This document shows, piece by piece, positions 45,875 through 57,500 of a DNA stretch of 64,000 bases (positions are counted from its first letter, which is position 1; each line of letters opens with the position of its first letter). The position numbers were made by a program, and so were the translations under genes. The stretch is taken from contig JAURVB010014056.1 of NCBI GenBank assembly GCA_033002965.1, forward strand, positions 1 to 64,000, written 5' to 3'. The notes beneath the pieces were generated by a model. That model saw only the letters and a list, made by a program, of their open reading frames with translations. It was not told the origin of the DNA and made no database searches. This DNA comes from Piper betle (taxonomy: Eukaryota; Streptophyta; Magnoliopsida; Piperales; Piperaceae).

Positions 45875-47443
45875 ATGGAGGATTCGTGCCGCCTTCTTTG
45901 CCATGAAACTGGGGCTTGTTTGATTGATGGGGGTGATGGGGATGAAGAGGAGGAGGCGGGTCTTGGCCTTGTGGAGGCCGATGATGATTATGTGCGGCTC
46001 CTGCTGTCCAAAGAAGTCGACTTTGGTCGCAAATGCGGTGGCTTTGATGGCGATGCCGATGGTGACTGGTGGAAATGTAGTCGGTGGGAGGCTGTTGGAT
46101 GGATACTCAAAGTGGGTAACTTTTGTGATTTCTGATTCGGTCTGGTGGTTTCATTGAATTTATTTTTTTGTTCTGTAAAAAAATTGCTCTTTTTCCCCCT
46201 CTAATATTTCAAGTTTCGTATTAGCATCGTTTCTTTGTTTTGATGGACGACTCCTGCATTGGGTTCACCATTTGTTTTTGTGCTCTGATGTTTGATGGCC
46301 TTTTGGTCTATATCAGTGAATGAAAAACATGTTATTATCTGTTCCTTATATTGTAGCTTTACTTAAGAGTTGTATTAAAAATAAAAAACAACGATTTGAA
46401 CAATTTTTTGTTGTGGATGCAGGCCAGGTTGATGTTTGGATTCAGCGCTTTGACTGCTTATCTTGCAATCACCTACTTTGATAGGTTCATCTCAATCAGA
46501 TTCATTGAAGTAAGCTCTATTGCTTACAAATAACTTCAATTTCTTATTCTCTGTTGCAACTCATTCATCATGACATTGAATTTGGCGCATGAGAAGAATT
46601 TCTATGTCTTTGCAGAAGGACAAATGCTGGGCCACAAGGCTTTTGTCAGTGGCCTGTTTGTCATTGGCCGCAAAAATGGAGGAATATAAGGTCCCTGCAT
46701 TATCAGAGTACAGGCATGAAGATTATCCATTTGATTGCAAGGCGATCCAAAGAATGGAACTCTTGGTCTTGAGTACATTGGATTGGCGGTTAAATACTAT
46801 GACTCCTTTTGCCTATCTGAGTTATTTTGCCACCAAAGTCTCCAGTGAATCCAAACCAAAAGTATTACTCACCAAAGCTGTTGATTTCTTATTGGGGGCT
46901 GTTGAAGGTAACTTTAAATCATGAAACTGTTTTCTATATGCTCTTTCTGCTTTTCAGCCAGTGTGAATTGCTCGAGGTTTCAATTCGTATGTGATTGAAT
47001 GCTGGTTTCTGAAAATTTCCATTTTCAAAATGATATGTAGACATGAATACCATTGAACATCGCCCATCAGCTATTGCGGCGGCCTCCATCTTTGTGGCAC
47101 AAGATCAAATGCTATCGAAGAACGCAGTTATCAATAAGATGGAAACCATATTGCCTCCTGGACTTTTAGACAATGTGAGTCATCTATTTGCTTTTTTAAA
47201 TATTCATTATTTTGGTCGAAAATGTGATCTGTATTCGTTTGCTTCTACATTCAGGATCATGTATATGCTTGCTATTCAATGTTGCGAGAGTTGAAGTTGA
47301 AACTATCAAAGTTGGTAATCGATTCTGATTGGTCCCCTCTACACTCAACCTCTGTGTTTGTTGTTCCTGATCAAACTTCTGTTGGCGCGGTTGCAAATAA
47401 GAAGAGAAGACTATCCTTTGATGATGGAAAGCCAAACAGTTGA
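45875..47443 (+). CDS. CYCD5: D-type cyclin, CYCD5-like, five exons
   Basis: Exons: 45875-46111, 46423-46509, 46616-46907, 47041-47174 and 47255-47443. All junctions are GT-AG with matching phase, giving 312 aa; Arabidopsis CYCD5;1 is of similar size. Near the N-terminus MEDSCRLLCHETG contains LLCHE, a full LxCxE retinoblastoma-binding motif. The cyclin box runs from about residue 70: RWEAVGWILK, FSALTAYLAITYFDRFIS, DKCWATRLLSVACLSLAAKMEE and KAIQRMELLVLSTLDWRLN. The C-terminal cyclin fold has EHRPSAIAAASIFVAQ. The tail ends KKRRLSFDDGKPNS; this RRLSFDD signature is what separates CYCD5 from other D cyclins. D cyclins activate CDKA to phosphorylate RBR and release E2F at G1/S. No PEST-rich tail of the CYCD3 type is visible. 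The start at 45875 was chosen by homology. Confidence 0.93.
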
Positions 47444-47835
47444 TGAAGGAATTCTTCTTGATATATATATTTTTTCCTTTTTAGTGGGTGGGTGGTAATC
47501 CGGTTCTGTTTTTTTCTCTTGGATTGGATTATTGGCCGCAAATGCTTGTGCAGCCCCAAACTCATCCGTTGGGGTTGCTGGGTGTTGATTGGGAGGTGCA
47601 GTTTTCCTAGGGAAAGGGGTTTGGCTTGGATGATTACAGATATTTATGACTATTAGTTAGTTTAATCAAGTAAGAAAAAGGAAAAACTTGAAACCATATA
47701 GTGAGAATCTGACATGATTTGAAAGGCCAGAAGATGGAGATGAGCTCAAGAAGGCATCCGAAGACTGTTATTAGTCTTTTTATAGTTCAAAGGTTGCCAT
47801 TGATTGCAAAATAGCTTACCAATTGTTTATTTCTT

Positions 47836-47871
<36 letters not shown>

Positions 47872-50271
47872 TATAATATGTTGTAGAGTCTTTTCCAATG
47901 GTAGGGAAAAGGGTGAAGATAGAAAATTTATCTGCTCGGAACCGTCTTTTCTCGCGAGTATGATTTGTTATTTTTTCTATGGCCCTCCTCGCCGTTGATG
48001 AGGATGCATGGGATGCTTCTTATGTCTTTCAAAAGGGTGAAAGCTGTGTGGGGTAGTGACTGGTTTGCTTGGTGTACCTGTGCTACTTGCCATTCAAAAG
48101 CTGTTCTGTAAAAGGAGAGTGCTCAAGGATTTGCTTGAATGCTTGAAGAAAAAAGGCTTTTTGAGTTTGCTTTCTTCTGTTCCATTTTATCTGTTTGAGA
48201 TTTGTCTCTTGGTCCTGCACTGTGCATTGTGAAGAAGTTTCCCCGTGGGTTATGATGACGTGAAATCCATTGTTAAAGTTGTGATGCCCGCTGCTATGCA
48301 TGATGACGAATAATTTGTCGGGAAACCTCGCTTTCTTCTTCTTTTTGTTGGTACTTGCATCTTGCTTTTCTAGCATGTCATATTTTACAACTGTAATCAT
48401 CATCGTCATCTAACATGCCCTTTGAAAATCCAAAGTAAAATGCTATATAAGTTTACCAATATGAATCACTTATTACATCTGTGATTGGTGCTGTTGCTGG
48501 TGTTTGTTACAGGTAGTTGCTTTATTTTTTTCACTGCATAGCTGCCAAAGTACAGCTGAAACATCCGATGCTAAATTATCAAATGCTTGTAGTTAGTACT
48601 CAGTTTTCAGTTTACATATAGTACAAACAAGTGCATAGTTTGGCCATTTGAAGTTATCAGTTGATGCCACAACCGTGAGTGGCCAGTTCCCGTAGAGTCG
48701 ATCCACCATCCACAACTTTGTACTACAAATTCTATTTATGACTTCCACAGCTGGGATGTGACAATCGGTCACAGAATCACAAGTGGGCGGCCAGGTGGGG
48801 GGTGGGGGAGAAGAGATAATGAAAGGCGGGAAAGGTGCCAATATAGAAATAAAAGGACCCATAAAATATCATGCCAATCTTAGCCAAGTCCCTACCATCT
48901 CCTGCCTCTCAAAGAGTCCTTCTGATGCATAGTTGGGTACAGATTTCAGAATGGTCAAAACCAAGCACCTTACTTGTCAGAAAGACCATTTTGCGAGCTC
49001 CCCAATCGTGTCCTTGTACACAGTTCAATAGGCTGATGATTTCCTTGGTACGCCAATCGGTTAATGACATGTTTGGTCATCCAAGTTCCCAACTTGCATA
49101 CTGGGACTCCTCTGAATCTGTCATAGTCATGAACATCGAACTGTTTGGAGAAGCCGGAATGGTGGAAGAGATGTTTGCTTATGTGGTATCCATATTCGAG
49201 TTGGTTCAAGGAAGGGAAGCAAGGGATATGACAAGGGGACTCGTCTTGTGTCCGCGGTAGGAATGAGGTTGTTGGAGTTGGCGTGTAGACTGCAACAAAG
49301 CAATGGGGGAAGAACGTGATGAAGGGCCCATTGTTGGTGCAAACTTTGCAGGCATCGGATCAATCCTCTCAATTAGAACGCTCCCCCATTTGCTCTTTCC
49401 TGAAGTACTAAAAGTCATCCTTGTCTGCTGCTTAATCATGCTTCCTTTGCCTGCTCAACATTTTCACGTCTTTTTACTTTTGGGTGTTGCCTGTTGGCAA
49501 TGGCGAGTGCACTGCATACACAGTCAACCCGCATTTATAAGACAGGTTAAACATGATTTCCATCTTTTTGTGACATTTTGGTACCCTGTTGCAAGCCTAG
49601 ATACTGGCATTAACCACTGTCCATTTATGTGCTAATTTTAATCTATATGGTCCTTGAGTAACATTTTTTTCTGGTCATTGAGTAACATTTGGTGCTCGCA
49701 TTCATTTGGACTAATTGAATTGTACCAATCCGGCGTACAACGTTAAACTGCGATGATACAAGTGTACAGCCTGCGTTGAGAAAAAAACTGCAAGTATATA
49801 GCCTATATTCGGACTCGGCGAGCCTTAAGTACAACATGAACCAAGTCACGTTTACGAGCATCAAAGTATACCAACAAAAACAAAAAACAAAAAACTGCAA
49901 CAGATTTAGATTGTATTTGGCGATTGTACCTTGGGATGAATGTGGGAAGGTACACTTTTTTCTTTTGTTGTTTGAGTTTCGGTTCTCTTTTTAAGAATGT
50001 ATTCGTCTATATTTTTTAAAGAAAGAGATCTGTGAGTGTATATATATTTTCTTGGATGAGGTTAGGGCTACACCAACATTTTTTTATTAAAATGACGGCC
50101 ATTAAGGGGCTGTTAGAAATGAAAAGAATTGCAACAAGGTACCTGACCGGACTTGAGCCGAAAATATCAAGTTAAGTTCAATCATATCAAGTTCACTTTT
50201 ACGAGTTCGAGTTTTTTTCAGGACTTGATCCACTTCGAGTCTGAGTTTGGGTTTTAAAGGGCCCGACCTTA
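47444..50271. other. Intergenic DNA downstream of CYCD5, with (TA)n and unidentified ORFs
   Basis: The CYCD5 3' UTR is followed by a TA microsatellite (about 47838-47871). The plus ORF 48871-49260 (129 codons) is the longest here; it has no motif I recognise, and overlapping minus-strand ORFs of 77-89 codons are equally anonymous. The segment 50140-50270 holds ACTTGA/GAGTTCGAGT motifs recalling the ACTCGA-rich elements. TAGGG at 50272-50276 is the target duplication of the next LTR. Confidence 0.4.
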
Positions 50272-50276
50272 TAGGG

Positions 50277-51441
50277 TGTAACACCCTCAATCCGGCTCAC
50301 TTGCGATCTGAATCGAAGTGTTATGGGTCACTCGATTAAATCAGCTAACCCAAACCTAACTTGAATAGAATTACTCTTGACTTTTTAAGATGAAAAATAA
50401 TCATCATGATGCATGAGTAAAATGCTCGAAACCTAACATGATACTAAATGAATACATGTCAACTAAGTCACATTAAATCAATCAATCATGATAAAAATTA
50501 TTAAATCCTAAAATAAAATAGGCAGAGTATCCCCTGAAAGCATAATAAAGGATACCTTATCAGAGAATAAAAAATTCACACAATACTTTCATTCAACTAT
50601 ATAATTCATTTCTATGTTGAGTCTTGACTCGATTGTTGATTTACCTTTATCTTACCTAAGTAAATTGCGTAATGACCTATCTGTTGATCTCATTTAAACA
50701 TATTTAATAAATAGAATTCACATCATATCATTGATATCAGTTCTATTAACAATACATATAACATGTCATCATATCACTTTCACTATTAAAACATTATAGC
50801 AAAAAATACTAAACATTTTATCGTCTCACATATGTGTGCAAGAGGCATCTCTGTTCCTTTGTTCAGGTTAACACATGAATATCTTGTACATCACCTATAT
50901 GTATAATAAAAATACGTCAGTAAGGAGTGTTACTATTCTAAAATATAACTATATCAAACTGACTATGAGAGCTAACTCTCATGTGAAAAAAATATTTTTA
51001 TATCTTTAGTTAAACTCTTTGAAGGGTATTTACTGAGGAGCCATTGGGTTAGAGACCCGATAGCATCTTGAATTTATTGGTCTCTCGATATTTTCTCATT
51101 TTTATGATCCCTCGAGACTACCAGTATATCCTAAGCCTTTTTCATATATCTCCTAGCCTTAAGCATGAAGACTACGTAACAGTCACTTTTAGTACCCTTT
51201 TAACAGTCACTTTTAGTACCCTTTTAACCACATGTTTCAGACGTGCGTTATATTAAATAGTACTTGTAAACCTCCACGTTTCTCTAGGTGTAGGAAATTC
51301 AAAATGTGAAGTTATCAAGATCCCTTTAGAATAGAACTACCCTCTCACTAATTAAGAGTTTGTTATGACTGGCAGGTACACCCGCTCATGGTACATGCAA
51401 GTCAGTTTCACCATCTCTCGTCTTACTGAAAATTCAATAAA

Positions 51442-51488
<47 letters not shown>

Positions 51489-53861
51489 GAAAAAGGATTT
51501 ACATAATAAGCCCGAAGGCAACTTGTGTCGAATCTTATTTTTAAAATTAGACTCGAGGGGATCTCATCATCGAGGATTATTAACGTAAAAAGCTATCAGC
51601 TAAATGACTCACGTTCAGTAAGATCTAATAAAATACCACTTGACCCGTCCTTGAGCAATAAGACAAGCCATAATAGAGTAAAGCGAAAAGCATGGATTTA
51701 GTTCTAAACGGATCTGATAGAAGCTCCAAGGAAGGCCATGCACTTAGGCAGACAAGCTCCTACTTCGTACCTACGCATCACAATTAAATACTAATGTCAA
51801 ATTCTAATTATGATTCATGAAAGTGATGCATAAGTATATATGATCACCAACATTTAACAAATATAAAGACATCAAGACATGTAAGATTATTAAATATGCG
51901 TTATCATTACATAACCTGAACAATCACGATGAACTAATCACATTCATGAAAATCAAGTCACTTATTACATTCTTTTTACATCCCAATGTGCTAATTGGTG
52001 CATAACTAGTAATTGAGACATGGAACAATATTATTCATTACCATTACTCACACTAGAGCAAGAAACTCGAAAATCCCAACCATAACTAATTCACTTATTA
52101 ATACTGAGTACGCTATAACTGTTATTATCTCCTAACCATTTTGACATATCTAGAGTTTAACTCTATAATACTTGTCAAAGTGATTTATTCAACAAATGTC
52201 CGAATAAAAGAAAACCTAGTAGTTCTGCTCATTATTCAACCACAGTGTTATCAATTACCAATTACGTATTATTCGTATCATGTTAATCTATTCAATTCAA
52301 ATCACATAATTAATACTATGATCATCTAATAAACAACTTATACAATTTGGAAAACAATTTATATATATCTTCATATTTTCCTAATTCTTGGCAACATACA
52401 AGTTTTCACAAATTAATCATGCAACAACGTCCATGATCATGAAGTGAAAATCACAAAATCAAATCGATAATATCATATACCTAATACTAGTGCCGATAAC
52501 AGCAACAACAGTGGCTATCGTCAGCTCGTCAGCGTGACTACGGTTCGGCTAAGGAAGGACTCGACTAGGGCTGGGCGAGGGTGCACAACTCAGCACGAGG
52601 AAGTCTAACCAGAGCTGTTCTGGCTGGCTGGTGAATACCACCATAAATCGATGGCTATGCCATGGTGCTGCTGTGAGGGATGAAGGACGAGGAGGAGGAT
52701 AACCTAGTGGGGAGGAGATAGCCAAAAGGAGATGACCCCGTTAGAGGGAGCTGGCCAGCGGTGAAGCTTGCGGAGGTGGCAGTGGCACCTGCTCAAAACA
52801 GCCCTAGTTGAGGTGTGGTGTTGTCGTTGGCTAAGAGAGGCAAGGAGGAGAGAGGCTCGGCCAGGGGTGGAGGTCGGCTGCTCCTGACGGCAACGTCGAG
52901 GGGAGGCCAGAGGGAAGAAATCGAATCGGGTAGGGGTGTCTAAGGGTGTAACGAGCGGTGCAAGGGCGAGGAGAGGGAAAGGGAGGTAGGGAGAGGATAA
53001 CGATGACGAGGTATCAGAGAGGGGGTGGTCACTGGCTATGGGGCGTGACTGGCCAGCGAAGGCACTAGTCACTGGCAACAGTGCATGCAAGTGGAGGCCT
53101 TGAGTCACTCGGGGTCGTTGTGTATGTGGTTGCTCAAACCAGGAAAGAATAGAGAAGGAGGGGGAAGGGCTAGTGAGGGTGATTGTAGGTTGTTGCTTGA
53201 GTTGGTGGCCGGCGACAATACTTGCAAGGCGGCGGCAATGTGGCAATTGTGGGGAATGAAGTGCAAAAGGAGAGGAGGGAAAGAGGAAAGGAAGCGGGTG
53301 AGGTTGCGGCGTTTGCGGGGGGAGGTCACTGGGGTGGTGGCCGGCGGGGGTCGGCTGGTCACCGACTAAGGGTCGGGAAAACAAGGAGTTGGAGTGGCTA
53401 AGACGAAACCAAGGAGAAAAACATGTCAAGGGCAGTTTTATAATTAAAACTTTATTTGCTCTAGATTCGAGTCAATAATAATAAATAAATTCTAAAAAAT
53501 ATAAAATAAAATATAATAAAATACCATAAATAAAATAATAATGACATGTTCTAAGCTTATTAACCCACCAAAAATAATAAATAACGTGTCCTAATGAGGT
53601 AAACAACCACAATATAATTCTACGATACACTATATAAAATAAATAAAAAAACTTATATATTATACTATATTCTGATAACTCATTTTCTTACTATATTACT
53701 GATATTTTTATTATATGCTTGGGTCTATGTGACCCCTCATGGTTCAATACATACGACTGACCTCGACTTAGCATGTTTGTTATAAAACTGAACTGGCTTG
53801 TTGACGATTGAACCAACCAGTTCATGAGTATAAAACTGTGACTTGAATCACACGTGTTACA
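50277..53861 (+). mobile_element. Solo LTR 3, 3585 bp, with perfect 5-bp target duplication
   Basis: Begins TGTAACACCCTCAATCCGG and ends ACACGTGTTACA. Direct TAGGG repeats lie at 50272-50276 and 53862-53866. It follows the same block order as LTR 1: a head with GCTAACCCAAACCTAAC, a central 'CTCGAGGGGATCTCATC' block (about 51551), 'GATAGAAGCTCCAAGG' (about 51716), a purine-rich or GC-rich zone (52500-53400), 'GGCAGTTTTATAATTAAAACTTTATT', and the terminal AACC...GGTTC block. Some length difference from LTR 1 is a (TA)n insertion at 51453-51484. It is the most diverged full copy here. ORFs in the GC zone are not genes. Confidence 0.88.
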
Positions 53862-53866
53862 TAGGG

Positions 53867-53932
53867 ATCCAAATTCAAAAAATATTTAATTTTTATTTTA
53901 AGTTTTATTTTTCTTTACATAATATTGTGTGT

Positions 53933-53977
<45 letters not shown>

Positions 53978-54560
53978 TCTAAAATATATTATATCTTATT
54001 ATTTATTATTTATAAATATTTAAAATATATTTATTATCGGTCCAAATTTGGTTTGGGTTGTTTGCTAAATCGGGCTTAGGCTTGGGTCTAAGTTAATGAG
54101 AACGTACTTAAATTTGGGTTAAAGAATTTAATATCGGGTCAGGTTTTGGTCTTGTAAAATCCGGTCCGTTGGCAGCAAATACTTATCTAAATACAAGCAA
54201 CTAAATGAGATTTGTATACACTCTCACATGCATCCCTATTTAATTTTTTCCATTCGAGTTGAATAGATTCAAACCAATCATCACAGCGTTGCCCCAGTTT
54301 TACAAAATCTAATAAACACAGAAAATGATACGGAAACAAACTGGTAGGACGAGTGCATAAGCGGATACGATCCAACCGCCGTGCCCGACCCATCTAAGAA
54401 GGACATTTCCGTCATTACACCTTACCCACACCCCAATTTCAAATCTCTGCTTCGAGCACAAAAATGGCGGCATCACCATCCTCGATCGTCTTCCTTCTTC
54501 CCTCCCAACCTCCGAACACCCCTCAAAGTTTCGATCTTTCCCTCCAAGACCTTCAAATCG
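53867..54560. promoter_or_regulatory. Upstream region of the CAP-G2 gene, with (TA)n microsatellite
   Basis: A GT/TA microsatellite lies at 53926-53975. Promoter and leader elements could not be fixed. Several upstream ATGs (for example 54464) are out of frame with the conserved protein. Confidence 0.4.
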
Positions 54561-57500
54561 ATGGATCCAAAGCGGCTCCGATCATCCCTCAAGGCCTCCG
54601 CCGGCGATTTCCTCTCTCACGCAGCCAAAATCGATCCCAAATCCGGAAAAGCCGTCCTCAAAACCCTCATCCACGGCATTTCCCCCTCCTCCGATCTCCC
54701 CTCGGCCCTCCCCCGCCCTCCACCTCCGCATATCGCAATCCCTCGATATTCACAGGCGTACACTTGACGGCGGCGGCGGCGGCGGAGTCGGTGACGATTC
54801 ACCTCTCCCCTCCCCGCCTAACAAGCGGCCCCGCCGCACCTCCCGCAAGAAGAACCACGGAGACGCCGTGGATGGCGGACTTCAGGAAAATGTTGCTCAG
54901 AATTCCCTCAAGCGGCTTCAGGTATACGCCCTCGTCGCGCATTTCTGCGTTTCTCACCCTAAGAAGGTGTTCGCGCCGTCGGCGATGCTGCCTTGCGTGC
55001 GGTGTCTTCACGATGGTCTGATTTTGTACGATTCGGAGCCGGCTTTGATGTCCGATGTCGCTAGCTTGTGCGAGGAGTGGTGGAAGGAGGGGCTGGTTGG
55101 GAGGGAGTCTGTGGTTTCGCAGACTTTCTCTTTTGCTTGCAAAATCGCTGCAATCGGATAAGAAGGTTGATTTACACAGGGTTTATGCGATTCGGGAGGT
55201 GCTGACGTTGTTTGAGTTTGAAGATGATAGCATTGAGGATTTGAAGCATTTGCTGATTAGATGTGTAATTACTTCGATTTACTTGAAGGTAGAAGAAGGC
55301 CGGCGTTTCGTGGCCTACTTGTTTGGTTTGAATCGTCTTCTTTCAAAAGAGATTTTTGCAGTGATGAAGGCGCAGATCCCGTTTGGAAAGAAATCAATAC
55401 TTGAGGGTTTTGGGGATATTTTGTTTAGGGCATGGAAGGGGTCTGAGGAGTCTCTCCGTGTGGAATTCGAAGATCAATTCTTGCAAGGCTTGTTTGAGGG
55501 TGCCATATATGCAAAATCAGGGCAATTCTCTGGTTCGATAAGAAGAGTGCTTGGAGGCTTTGTTGGTCAAAGGACAGTTGATGGCGTTGTTAAACTAATT
55601 TTTCGTCTATTGGATCCTGTGCTGTTTCGATCTTTGCAAGTATGTCTATTAAATTTTGAGTTGCATTCGCTTTTGATTTTGTGTTCCACTATGTGTGTTG
55701 CATCCCTTGCACATTTTCAATTTCAAGTTTGCCTACTTTGGTAGTCACTTAATATACTATTCAGCTACCAATAGCAGCTAAAGTTCAATCATTGTACATT
55801 GTTGCAATATCAATTTAGGAGAGGGATAGGCACATTGAATCTAAATTAGAAGCAGGCCAAATATCCATTCTGTTCGAAGAGTATTTACCATTCTGATTTT
55901 GATTGTGACCTTCAGCTTCATAGTTTGATTGGTGCTTTGGAGTTGAGTAGCTTCAATCTTTTAAAGTTTTTGTACGTTCTAAATTCCAATTTATTGGGGG
56001 GCAAAAGATCTGCATTGTGTGTTAATTATTCTAAGAAATCAAAGAATGCTTTGTATAGTAATTTACCTTTTTCAGTATTCAGTATTTGTGCTATACACGC
56101 ATACCTTTTTTCTGTGAAGAAAATTTTGGCGGCTTGTTGGATTTCATATTCTGCTTTATATGGTCTAAATGCTGGCAAAGAAAGATTGCACTATGGTTTC
56201 CATGTTTGATGAGCATATTGGCAGGTTGCAAATGCCAATGTCCGCCAAAATGCATTACACATTTTTTGGATATTTTTCCTCTTGAAGATCCAGATGCTAC
56301 AAAAGAGGCAAAGGATACCTTGCTTGAGAGGCAGTTCTTTTTATTGGACAAATCACTGTTGATGATTGCCCTCCTATTAGAGTAGTTGCAGTTGAAGGAG
56401 CTTGCCGTATTCTTGGACTCTTTTGGGAGATCATCCCATCTATAAAAATTACGAAATTGTTGTCTGAAATTGTTGATGACATGGCCTATGATATCTGTCA
56501 TGAGGTAAGGTTGTCGGTATTGAAGGGTGTGAGGTATTTAATTGAGAACCCACTGACTCATGAGATTCTCAAAGTGCTACTTCCAAGATTAGGACACATG
56601 TTTTTTGATGGTGTGCTTTCTGTGCGTATGGCAGTTGCAGACATTCTTCTGGCTGTACGTGACCTTCGAAATTTCCAGTTTACAAAGGTAGATGACTGAT
56701 GCTAATTTCAATGACTATACTTTCTTACAGTTACATTTAAACTTTAAAGTAGTTGTAGATGATATGGATGACATGTTTGATAACCTTAAGGTTGTTTCTA
56801 AATCTGCATAAATAGTCTTTTCTTCTTGCTTTCACTAGATCGTTGTTGAAACTTATTTCTTGCATGCAATTTGTTGGTGTGTTGTCTTCGGTTGTGTATT
56901 AAGTTTACGGTCTTTGGGGTCTTGATGGAAGTGTGTTTTCTTGATTTTCGTGATGAACTTAGAATAGTTTTATATTCTACAGAAACTTGGCTCCCTGTTT
57001 TTCTCAGGAAGCAAACTTTACTTGTCATTTTGTACATTTATATTCTCTCATTTCTTGCAAAGTCTTCCATTCTGCATTTTGGGGTTATGCTAAAAACAGC
57101 CTTCACATTGCATTATTTAGTGACTTCTATATTCTTTTTGTTCTTTTATTTATTCATTTGCTTTCTACTATTTTCCATCAGGTGGTTGGTTTCGATGCTT
57201 TATTGTCGTCCCTAGCTACCGACAACACTCTGGTGGCTAAACGCATAACCAAGTTGTTGATACCTTCTTACTTGCCATCAAAAGTAGAACCAAAAGAGGC
57301 ATGCAGTCGTTGTATTGTCCTTATAAAGCGCTCTTCATCTGCAGGAGCTCGTTTTTGTGAACATGCTTTGTCAGAAGGATCATCTCCTGGCCATCTCATG
57401 GAGCTTGTTAGAGTTTGTGCTAAATTATCCCTATCACTCAATGGAATAAACACAAATCATGCTGACGGGCTTCTTCATGCTGCTGCCACCATTTGTGAAA

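Noticed and set aside
52704..53429. 241-codon minus-strand ORF
   Set aside because: Lies wholly in the C-rich zone of solo LTR 3, with no conserved domain and a high Pro/Ser/His content.
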